From Yponomeuta sedellus (taxonomy: Eukaryota > Arthropoda > Insecta > Lepidoptera > Yponomeutidae), in assembly GCA_934045075.1 (NCBI GenBank), contig OW203734.1, positions 17,217,680 through 17,281,679 on the forward strand: a DNA stretch of 64,000 bases. Direction: 5' to 3'. Every line of letters starts with the position of its first letter. Position 1 is the first letter of the stretch. This document shows positions 55,343 through 64,000 of the stretch, one piece after another. The translations under genes were made by a program, and so were the position numbers. The notes under the pieces were generated by a model, which did no database searches, was not told where the DNA came from, and was given only the letters and a program-made list of their open reading frames with translations.

Positions 55343-57739
55343 ATAGTTATAAAATTGGGTACCTGAAACTATACTACGAAAATAAGATGTGCCACCTCCC
55401 AGAAATTGCAAGCAGACAACCAACGTAACAGCTGATGTTTTAATGAGATTTCATACACATTGACAGGATCTTTCTGTAAGACTCTATGCAGAAGTCGCAC
55501 TGCAGGGAAATGCTGTGTGAATTAAAAAAGTATGACTTAAAAAGAATATGAGAAGAGTTGAGTTAATGTTGGCCTTCCTCTCTTTTGTTCAATAAGAACC
55601 ACAGAAGTCTGTTTTGGATGTGTTGGTTCCTATAAATTGGTTCGGAACATAACCTTACATTACAGTACTGCCACGAGCCCGGTTGATGATAGATAGAGAA
55701 CACTTTATGGTATATAAAAATGGAGATTAAAATCTCCCACCATAAAAAAAGTTATTATAACCTCGTAAACACTAGACTGTGGGCACGGGAAAAGTGCCAA
55801 AATTAGTTTTTTCTTTAACAAAGGCTCAAAAATTATTGACACTGACAAAAGTGTCTGCTACGAGTAGAAAAAGACAACGATTTCCCAAAAATCCAATACA
55901 TAGTTGTTTTTGTAAGACTTCCAGGCAACCGTCTCCTCCCCCAAGGTCAAAAACTTGGATTATTATTGGGGTCCCTTAACTGAACACCATAGTATTAAAA
56001 CCGTATATTTTCCAAACTTTGTAGAGTAAAAATACCAGACTGTGCTACTAAGTAAAAATCTGATAGTCTGTAAATTAAACGCTATAAAATTGTTAAGAAT
56101 GAACTTGTCATCCAGCTAAGAATGAACTTGTCATTCATGAGCTCCTTCGTGTAAGGTGCCTTTTTCATTCCAACACCCGTTTTGAATGACATTGAAAAGC
56201 CATTGTATTTTCCTGATGTATCTTATGAACGTTCCACTGCAGAGCACTGGTATTCTCTCAGAGATAGAGAGAGTATGGGCTTTTGCCTGGCATGGCACCC
56301 GGGGATTGGCAATTTCAAGCGCTGAGATAACACCACTGACACTTCGGCATACGTCCTTATTATTAAAACACGATTCCTTTCAAACAACTCCTCAGAGGCA
56401 GTTTAAATAATCTGTGGTTACGTTTTTTCCTTTACTGCAGACTACTTGAAGTTTCTATTTCTAGGTTTTGCACGAAGTCAGTAGGTAGCTTCTACTTTAG
56501 CTGAGCTGTACCTCTCCGGCTACATTAATTCCGTGGCTTCCCGGGAGACCTACGATGTGGTTAAACCACCCGGCAATTTTTCGCAACCGTTGTATGAATA
56601 TTCAGTGAGGGTAAAGAGTTGTATTGCTTCCGGGACGCAGTCCGGGGTTGCTTTTGCTTCGGCCATTCTATTCAATCCCGCCACTTTGCTACTTGGAGTC
56701 GTTTAGTGTAGTGATGTACCAACATCTGTGGCATGACGACGCGAGTCGTCGACCGTCAAAATTCGAGACCAAATTTTGACGAAGAATTTTTGAGAATTGA
56801 TATTTGACTTTGTCGCTACTTGTCGCATTCTAGAGTTGAAGAGTTTAAACTCTCGGCAATGAACTCTGGAACTTTTGACTGAATTTGGAAATGAACCTTG
56901 GGAGTGACGTTTACTTTGCCTCTCTGTTGCATCAATATCGTTCCCTGTAACATCGTTATTGTTAAAATAAAAATATTGCATAAAATTTTTGCACATACGC
57001 GAGTTTAATGCTACTTAGCATTAACTAAGTTTTAGAGACAAGATTTAGCAGGTAGTGCAATTTACAATTAAATTTACTAATTTATATAGAATGTTAAATA
57101 AAGGTTATTGCTGGAAATCACAAAGGCTTTACGTACAATCTCGATACTTCGCAAATAGTTTCTGCTTCCGTTGATAGCGGCACCTTGAGATTTGCTTTGA
57201 AGTTGTTGTATAGCACTTTTATTTGTGTATTCAACTGGCTAGTGTTGAAAGGGCTGGAAGTTAAAAACAAAAAAATATCTTCCGTCTAGTGTGTCGCTGT
57301 GATCAGGTCTTAGGATCGTTTATGTATCGCAATGGCACATAGGGTAGCTAGATAGAAGCAGGACGTGGGAAAAAGGTCTCTATTGTCATCTTTACCCATT
57401 TAAACGTGTGAACTCAGGCGGGCCGTTGATAAACGCCAGTTTTTAAGAGGTCTATTTTGATTTCATTATCATCTTCAATTTATTGAATTCACACGTTTTT
57501 ATTGCCAGTTATGACTTACGAAGTGCACACTGGCGGCTAGACTAGTCCACCGATTCAAAGTTTTTTGCTTTGTTTTAAGCAGCTTATGACAGGTTTACTC
57601 CTATGCTTCAGCTTCAGAAAGTACTATCGATTCTGTTGGTTGTGTAGATTGTGTAAGTTTATATATAAAAATTGTTACCTAGAGCTTATCTTCGAGTGGT
57701 TCTTCAGTTGAGTGAGTGGTCTTCTTTTGAGTAAATAAA
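55343..57739. other. Gene-free stretch
   Basis: 2.4 kb without a recognised gene. A reversed SINE fragment (gagagagtatgggc, ggggattggcaatttcaagcgctgag) lies at 56238-56330. Confidence 0.35.
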
Positions 57740-58085
57740 AAAAAGTCGCTCAGAGTGCTATGGAATAGGCTGCTCGGAGTCTCTTTGATGGATCACATCA
57801 GAAATGAAACAATACGCCAAAAAACGAACCTGACTGACGTAGCCTATAGGATTAGCAAGCTGAAGAGGCAGCTGGTCCCGTGCCGAAGATCCGATAGTCT
57901 ATGGGGTTCAAAGATACTTGAGTGGAGACTACCAACCGGCAAACGTAGCGTAGGATGACGCTGGGCCGACGATTTGAGGCAATTTAGGCAGAGGCTGGAT
58001 GAGGATTGCCGAGGACAGGAAGTGGCGTGCCTTTAGGGAGGCCTATGGCGAGCAGTAGACATGTACAGGCTGATTGATTAACACG
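57740..58085 (+). pseudogene. LINE ORF2 C-terminal fragment
   Basis: Reads VLRMLWNRLLGVSLMDHIRN-like residues, then GSKILEWRLPTGKRSVG, TGA, then RWADDLRQF; the stop and a later frame change show decay. It ends in a gctgattgattaac tail. Same kind of tail domain as 29168-29389, but a different copy. Confidence 0.65.
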
Positions 58086-58464
58086 TTATCATGGTGTGTC
58101 TATTGGCTATCTAATTGCCAGGATGCTGTGAAAAAACCCAAATTTAGTAGGTAATTAAACGTCCAGATGTTTTTGTTTATTCCGCGTTCCAAAGTCAGAG
58201 TGTGATAAAAACTGCTATCTACGTACTTACGACATTAATTAGTACAGTGATTAATAACTGACCGTGCGACATTAAAATCGTAGGATGTTGATTAAACTGC
58301 CAAGCTGTAGCCAATGGCGATTGTTCCCGGCATTTTACGTCTAAATGAGTGTAATTAATTCCATAGGTGAGTAGTCAGACTCGAGCCTCATAGTAGGGCC
58401 CTTGCACGTAGCAAGCCCTGAGGTATGTTTATTAGATTAGAAAATTATTTATTGCACAATAAGT
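58086..58464. other. Gene-free stretch
   Basis: Nothing recognisable. Confidence 0.35.
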
Positions 58465-58605
58465 ATATAAGGCCCGCCACTGTCTTACAATCCTCCACCA
58501 ACCCGAACTTGGCCCCCGTGGTGGAGTATGGCCTAACCTTCCCGCGATGCAGGAAGAGACCCGTGCCCCAGCAGTGGGGACACACAAGGGTTGATAACGA
58601 TGCAT
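58465..58605 (+). mobile_element. 5S-type SINE 3' part
   Basis: ggcccgccactgtcttacaatcctccaccaacccg...gaggaagagacccgtgccccagcagtggggacac, plus orientation. Confidence 0.65.
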
Positions 58606-58764
58606 ATTTATACAAAGGCGAGCTTAATACTAATGAGTATTTTCTTCCAGCTAACCTTGGGTTATGCGGATAGTGGTGCGGGTAGTGCCCGGAGAGAGTT
58701 GTTGTGAATAATTACTTAGACCATAATATAATAAAATCAAATCGTAAGTTTAAAAAAATACTAA

Positions 58765-58968
58765 TGCATCAGACACTATGGGTTCCTCACGATGTTTTCC
58801 TTCACAGTTAGCGAGTGGCATTGCTACTATAACGTCACAAATGGACATAAACGAGAAAACAGTGTCAATGGTATATGCCGGGATTGAAACCCACGACCTC
58901 CTGATTGAGAAGCCGACGTATTATAACTGCGCTACCACCGCTCTAGATGAGTGTATGATTATTCTGAA
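58765..58968 (-). repeat. tRNA-derived SINE
   Basis: ggttcctcacgatgttttccttcacagttagcgagtggcattgc followed by the reversed B box gccgggattgaaacccac and a tRNA-like anticodon arm. Confidence 0.65.
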
Positions 58969-59604
58969 TAAGATGTGCCGGTTACTTCGTGGAATCCGGC
59001 AAGTTTAATGTGCCTCAACAGTGCTTAGAGGTAACATCTCCAAACACTGATCGCTTTGAGTAGAAAAAAGCAACTTCACAAAAGGATCACTTCCTAACTT
59101 GTCCAATTGTCCACTTGCGAAACGTCCATTTCCCATCAGAACGAATTCAGTTCCACTTCCACGTCTAACCTCACAAAGGTCTACCTCCCAAAATGTTAAC
59201 TATTTAAACTATGTTTCATATAAAAAAATGCACAATCATACTGGAATGTAGAGCTTGTTACCATTAATAAATACCAACTTTTTCTCTAAAAAAACTCGTA
59301 CTGTAATGTGCATACCTGTGGTTTTATGACGTCAACACAATTATTGCCCTTATTTTTTTATCTTACCTGAACTATTATTGTTCTTTTTTTCATCTGAACT
59401 CCTGGGATTTTTTGTTTATCTCTAAGAACAGATTACGAAAATAATATTTTCGTCGAATTAAGATCTAGTTGAGATTGCGACGGGATATTATTAGCTACAT
59501 TTTAATGTATGCTGCCATTAAAATGTAGCTTTCCTCGCACGTAATGATAAATTTAGTGGCATGCATCTAAAAAAAAAAAAAATTAACCATCTTACTAAAA
59601 AAAA
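58969..59604. other. Gene-free stretch with hairpin
   Basis: Contains the perfect hairpin 59493-59530 (agctacattttaatg and its reverse complement around an 8-base loop). Confidence 0.4.
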
Positions 59605-59782
59605 AATAGGCAGGTGTTGAGCAAGTGTTTCAAAATATGTTTACCACAATTCAAGCACATTTAAACTGTATTTGCTAAAGAAGAGTTTTCGAACGTCTTA
59701 ATATAAACCATGTTTAAACCGTGTCTAGGTCTTACCCATCATAAAACACAATATTCTAAACTCTTGCTCAACACCTATCTAA
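59605..59782. mobile_element. MITE-like element
   Basis: ataggcaggtgttgagcaag at one end is inverted as cttgctcaacacctatct at the other, 178 bp overall. Confidence 0.65.
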
Positions 59783-60029
59783 TTTTTTTGTAGCAAGACG
59801 GACATTATTTACTGAAGTAGTAATGTTAATATACAAAACAAAACAGTTAATTTAAGCAGCACTGGCGCACAGTAGTGCCATGAACAATGAGGAACATGGG
59901 GAAGGTGCCGCGAGTCTTGAAGTAATTCATTTCGGGGCTGTCCCTTACTGCTAAAGTATTTATTTTCCTCGTTGTGTTTTGGCTCAGCTTAAATTAAAAA
60001 CCCAGAATTTCAAATTTTTATATGTTATA
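59783..60029. other. Short unassigned gap
   Basis: No element or gene seen. Confidence 0.3.
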
Positions 60030-60447
60030 ATTAAAACTGTTTTTATACGGATTTATGCTCGTTTATTACATTTTCACAATATTCCTACGTTTCGGCACTT
60101 TTACAGGTGCCGTGGTCTCGGATGACGGAGGTGGTAGGCGTCTTTTGTAAGCATTAACTGTTAGTTTACTATCCTCTGCAAAAGTTAATTATGAAGTTAT
60201 GTTCCAAAAGAGGTAAATCAATTATTTTATATAAAGTCAACAATATTGATTATTAGTAATTGAAGTTAAAAATTAAATTTATAAATCAATTATTTTACAT
60301 GAACTAAAAATATTGATTATTAATTGAAATTAAAATTAACTCTACAGTCACACTTTTAGCAAGGGGGTCTCATGCACTTAAGCACTGGTTCCCATGCTGC
60401 CGGTATATTCCAACCACGATCTCTATTGAAATTTGGATGCCGGCGTA
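60030..60447 (-). mobile_element. Penelope-like element, 3'-end copy A
   Basis: Matches 61648-62007 over ~355 bases, from gtttcggcactttt to gatgccggcg, including the last codons of the GIY-YIG protein. It is 5'-truncated. The terminal stem GGCAC...GTGCC followed by GAAAC is present on the minus strand (about 60092-60112). Confidence 0.7.
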
Positions 60448-60855
60448 TAGTAACAGTTTTAATTATGTCTAGTGCTCGTGTTAACCTTAAAAAAGTTTAT
60501 ATGTTATGTTCGACACGTTTGTTAGCCTGCTGGGCTTGAGATTCGGTGTCATTTTAATCTCCTCAGTCCTGCGCCTTGATTACGTAACTTTCCACGTATA
60601 CATATGTGTGCAAAAGCGGAATGTAACATGTATCACACATAGCGAATACCGCATTTGATATTGAGCCACATAATTATATGACCCAGTAAATATTTCGTTT
60701 TTGCACTCAGATGTATAGTGGAAAGTGACATAATCAAGGCCTTACAATAGAAATATGTTGTTATTTTCAAGGTCACAACTAAGCAGGTTGATATAAAGAG
60801 TTATTTTTTCAAATACGAAATTCCGAGTTTGTGTTTGGCAACTACTTATGCATAA
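60448..60855. other. Gene-free gap in the Penelope cluster
   Basis: No element recognised. Confidence 0.35.
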
Positions 60856-60930
60856 TAAAAACTGTTTTTAAACGGATTTCACTCGTTTATTATATTTTTT
60901 ACAATTTTCTAACGTTTCGGCACTTTTAAA
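60856..60930 (-). repeat. Penelope-like terminal fragment C
   Basis: aataaaaactgtttttaaacggattt, ctcgtttattata and aacgtttcggcactttt repeat the end of copy A, then stop abruptly at the tandem repeat. Confidence 0.65.
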
Positions 60931-60956
60931 AACCTATTTAGAGGCTAAAAATTTCA

Positions 60957-61029
60957 CCCATGCCGGGATTCGAACCCGCAACCTCTGGCTATCCGTACCA
61001 GCGCTCTACCAATTGAGCCAATGGGCGAC
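60957..61029 (-). repeat. tRNA-like sequence, unit 1
   Basis: Minus strand: D-arm GCTCAATTGGTAGAGC, anticodon arm CTGGT-ACGGATA-GCCAG, T-loop TTCGAAT. The loop has C, not U, at position 33 and the T-stem/acceptor fit is imperfect, so it is called tRNA-derived rather than a working tRNA. Confidence 0.55.
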
Positions 61030-61261
61030 TCACGGCATCAGTGAAATTTCGAACCTCTTTACAATATTCTCTGTATTACGTACAGGCAGCGACATCTGAC
61101 TTAAGCAAATTGCATTACAGCCCCGACTACCTACTTTGCAGTTAGGTTTTAACATCGGAACGATATCACTGTACCCACATGATTACACTATTTTTATTTT
61201 TAATGCACTAACCCGTGCTAAGGAACAAATTTAAAAACCTATTTAGTGGCTAAAAATTTCA

Positions 61262-61334
61262 CCCATGCCGGGATTCGAACCCGCAACCTCTGGCTATCCG
61301 TACCAGCGCTCTACCAATTGAGCCAATGGGCGAC
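61262..61334 (-). repeat. tRNA-like sequence, unit 2
   Basis: Identical in the tRNA-like part to unit 1. Confidence 0.55.
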
Positions 61335-61496
61335 TCACGGCATCAGTGAAATTTCGAACCTCTTTACAATATTCTCTGTATAACGTACAGGCAGCGACAT
61401 CTGACTTAAGCAAATTGCATTACTTACAGCCCCGACTACCTACTTTGCAGTTAGGTTTTAACATCGGAACGATATCACTGTACCCACATGATTACA

Positions 61497-61647
61497 CTAT
61501 TTTTATTTTTAATGCACTAACCCGTGCTAAGGAACAAATTTAAAAACCTATTTAGAGGCTAAAAAGGCTAAATTTAGCCTCTAAATAGGTTTTTAAATTT
61601 GTTCCTTAGCACGGGTTAATGCATTAAAAATAAAAATAGTTTCGGCA
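61497..61647. repeat. Foldback joining the tandem repeat to the Penelope copy
   Basis: ctatttttatttttaatgca...aacctatttagaggcta (61497-61563) is present inverted in 61569-61647, so the array ends in a large hairpin. Confidence 0.8.
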
Positions 61648-62540
61648 CTTATACAGGTGCCGTGGTCTCGGATGACTGAGGTGGTAGGCGTCTTTTTGAA
61701 AGCAATAACTGTTAGTTTACTACCCTCGGCAACAATTACAAAAGTTAATTATGAAGTTATGTTCCAAAATAGGTAAATCAATTATTTTATATAAAGTCAA
61801 CAATATTGATTATTAGTAATTGAAGTTAAAAATTTAATTTATAAAACCAATTATTTTACATAAACTAAAAATATTGATTATTAATTGAAATTAAAATTAA
61901 CTCTACAGTCACACTTTTAGCAAGGGGGTCTCATGCACTTAAGCACTGGTTCCCATGCTGCCGGTATATTCCAACCACGATCTCTATTGAAATTTGGATG
62001 CCGGCGGATCTCTATTGCCTCGCGTATCATTCTAGGGAAGAAACGGTCTTCTCGGGCTAGAACTTTAACTTTATCAAAATGTATAAAGTGTAAGTTACCG
62101 CTAAGTGTATGTTCGCTGACTGCAGATCTACCAGAGCGCTTATGTTTCACATCCGCGATATGTTCCTTCACCCCTTCAGTATGGTACGCTTGGTTTGACC
62201 AATGTATGAGGAACCACATTCACAGTCAAGCTTGTATACTCCTGCCTCTTGTAAGGGAATCCTGTGCTTGACACTTCGCATGAATTGGTGTATCTTTCTT
62301 GGCGGCTTGTAGATGGTTCTGATAGAAGCGCGTTTCAAAATACTCCCAATTTTGTCAGTCACACCTCTCACGAAAGGGAGGTAGGCTGGAACTCGCTCGA
62401 CCGTGTCCGGTTTGACACATCCTCCGCGACGGACACGCGGAACTTTCAGCTTGTTTGCACGAAGTACTCGTTTGACATGCTGGAGTTCCGCAGGTAGATG
62501 GTCCTTGTCGCAGATTCGGTAAGCCCTCTGTAACTACTTA
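61648..62540 (-). mobile_element. Penelope-like element, copy B with GIY-YIG coding
   Basis: The minus strand holds the 3' portion of a Penelope-like retroelement: the end of the reverse-transcriptase region and the GIY-YIG endonuclease, then ~270 bases of terminal sequence shared with copy A. Confidence 0.8.
61917..62521 (-). pseudogene. Penelope-like RT / GIY-YIG endonuclease C-terminal part, frameshifted
   Basis: Reads from about 62521 through RAYRICDKDHLPAELQHVKR, then VYKLDCECGSSYIGQTKR (the GIY-YIG motif appears as VYK...YIG), shifts frame at about 62170-62219 and continues EHIADVKHKRSGRSAVSEH and FPRMIREAIEIRRHPNFNR to a stop at 61917. The last part matches the conserved end of the domain (SEH, REA, E.I). 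The RT core is missing by 5' truncation, so the protein is dead. Confidence 0.8.
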
Positions 62541-62619
62541 TGCTCCAAACAAAAATGTAACAGTAATTTTTTTTTCAAAAAATGGCTACATGAGAAAGAA
62601 ATTAAGGTGTTGTAAACAA
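62541..62619. other. Short unassigned gap
   Basis: Nothing recognisable. Confidence 0.3.
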
Positions 62620-62795
62620 GCTATAGTTAAAGTAGCAATACCACTCGCTAACCGTGAGGGTGTTCAACGTGTTCAAATACCTCAGGGCTTGAAATTGCCA
62701 ATCCGCTGTGGGCACGCGCGGTAATGAAGCCCTTACTCTCTCTGAAAGAAAACCTGTGCCCTGCAGTGGGACGTGTATAGGCTACATAAAAAAAC
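62620..62795 (+). repeat. SINE fragment
   Basis: agtagcaataccactcgctaaccgtgag, cctcagggcttgaaattgccaatccgctgtgggcacgcg and gaaaacctgtgccctgcagtgggacgtgtataggct. Confidence 0.6.
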
Positions 62796-63648
62796 AAGCT
62801 CTCACCGTCATATTTCAGGAATTGCGCCATGTAGAAATAATCCAGGAATCGCTTATTAAATGAACCGCCAGCATTAAGTTTATTAGCACGATATTATGAC
62901 ATCAAATCTCTTTCTCTATTTGCAATAATTACTGCTTCCCTGGCTTTTGATCGTACACAATTGTGCCATTTTCATACATAAACAAATAAGTGTCGCAGTA
63001 AAACTAATTAAGTAATAGTAGATTGTTAACCAAAAGCTGTATGACATCAATTGCATATGAGGTTTTTGGCTAATTAGCCCGAGTATGCAATTGATGCTTA
63101 CACCCGAGGTAAACACTCTGCTTTACATATCGATTGTGAGGTAAGTAAAAAAACAAGAAAGCAGGTTGACTTTTTTTTTTGACTTGACACTTTTAAAACT
63201 TTTGAGAAAGAACTCCAAAACACGAAAAAAAATTACTTTCGCGCCTAGCTAGTCGACTGACTTTTTTACTCTTCACGATTTTATGGCACGCAAGCGCGTC
63301 AAATCGTGCTGGCCAGTTTGATTTTTAAATCGATTTCAATTAACATACGATGTGACTGCGAAACAAATAGTTCGATATTTAAAATAAAATCTTCATAAAT
63401 TCTAATATAGATTGTCTCGATTCCGATTCGAGTAAATAATCGATACCCAGAAAAATAATATTAACTTATAAAAAATATTCTTCTTGCAGTATGAGTATGA
63501 CAGTTCTTTTTTCAAATTCCAAAACCTATGCTGTAATGTTAACATGACTGGTATGTTTTGAAACCTATGCTTTAATGATATCCATACACCCCGGCATTCA
63601 GGGAAGTAATTGACTACTTACAGAGCAAGAGATATGTAATAGTACATT
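62796..63648. other. Gene-free stretch
   Basis: AT-rich; no element or exon recognised. Confidence 0.4.
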
Positions 63649-63775
63649 ACACAACTAGGGTGATAATACAAAGAAAGGCCGAGATCGCAGAAGTTTGCGG
63701 CCCGAGCTGCAAGCGAGGGACGTAAATATGCGATCGAGAGCTTTCTTTATTACCTCCCGTGTTGTGTACAACTTT
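63649..63775. repeat. Foldback element 1
   Basis: acacaactagggtgataatacaaagaaagg...gatcgca is inverted as tgcgatcgagagctttctttattacctcccgtgttgtgt with several mismatches. Confidence 0.65.
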
Positions 63776-63781
63776 TTATGT

Positions 63782-63852
63782 CTACACTTGGCCAGAAAGC
63801 GGCTTTTTCCGTACGCGCAGCGTGCGGAAAAAGCCACTTTATTGCCAGGTGT
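63782..63852. repeat. Foldback element 2
   Basis: ctacacttggcc...ggctttttccgtacgc pairs with gcgtgcggaaaaagcc...ccaggtgtgg; core arms of 16 bases differ by one. Confidence 0.7.
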
Positions 63853-64000
63853 GGCATAAATATAATTTATTTACACAAAAAGAATACGACCATGATTTTG
63901 TAGCCGTATGTAACAATGTATACCTACCGGCTTTTGAATATGTGACGTCATATTAATTGTGCCGCTGAATGAGTTACTATTTGAAACAATACTGTGCTCA

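Larger units (their letters stand above)
60931..61563. repeat. Tandem ~305-bp repeat with tRNA-like core
   Basis: aacctatttag starts at 60931, 61236 and 61545, giving two full units of 305 and 309 bases and a third start. Each full unit holds a tRNA-like sequence (minus strand, 60960-61028 and 61265-61333) with A box TGGCTCAATTGGT and B box GGTTCGAATCC. Confidence 0.85.

Noticed and set aside
60957..61334. Two tRNA genes
   Set aside because: C instead of U at position 33, imperfect stem fit, and presence in a tandem repeat point to a tRNA-derived repeat.

Overview
The window reads as nuclear DNA of an insect, most probably a moth or butterfly (Lepidoptera). The grounds are AT-rich spliced genes, tRNA- and 5S-derived SINEs, Helitron-like and Penelope-like fragments of types familiar from lepidopteran genomes, and no bacterial-type operons. 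There is one recognisable host gene; nearly everything else is mobile DNA at different stages of decay.

Host gene. A complete secretory carrier-associated membrane protein (SCAMP) gene lies on the minus strand from the ATG at 10165 to the TAA at 1424. I could follow seven coding exons with consistent GT/AG sites and phases: 10109-10165, 9928-10026, 9001-9138, 5706-5910, 3820-4078, 2332-2449 and 1424-1576. Together they give 342 residues with three NPF motifs, a coiled coil, four membrane segments and the family-specific cytoplasmic peptide. Two of the exons, the fourth and the last, each carry a tandem array of partial copies of themselves just downstream: four units at 4913-5700 and about four units at roughly 600-1423. 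One of these copies (5504-5606) has an open frame, a good donor and an AG in the correct phase, so it could be an alternative exon.

Mobile elements with clear ends. An ISL2EU-type DNA transposon (22662-27178, AT duplicated target) carries an apparently intact THAP-DDE transposase gene in three exons on the minus strand and a broken SWIM/YqaJ nuclease gene on the plus strand. A BEL/Pao LTR retrotransposon (35274-41670, GTACT target duplication) has near-identical 208-bp LTRs and one uninterrupted 1966-residue Gag-Pol frame on the minus strand. A dead mariner (50139-51503) has frameshifts, a nested 118-bp insertion and a changed third catalytic residue. A cluster at about 60030-62540 holds pieces of Penelope-like elements with a GIY-YIG domain, interleaved with a tandem repeat containing a tRNA-like sequence.

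Repeats. Several SINE families recur. The most notable has a 5S rRNA-like head and a (GAT)n tail (full copies at 6756-7113 and 54970-55342). There are also three LINE C-terminal fragments, two Helitron-like repeats plus a Helitron 3' end, and many foldback or MITE-like palindromes.

Layout: 1-10.2 kb SCAMP; 10.2-22.6 kb SINEs, one LINE fragment and AT-rich DNA, perhaps with an untranslated first exon near 11.7 kb; 22.7-27.2 kb ISL2EU; 27.2-35.2 kb repeats; 35.3-41.7 kb BEL/Pao; 41.7-50 kb sparse repeats; 50.1-51.5 kb mariner; 51.5-60 kb repeats; 60-62.5 kb Penelope cluster; foldbacks to the end. Apart from SCAMP no second host protein-coding gene could be supported.
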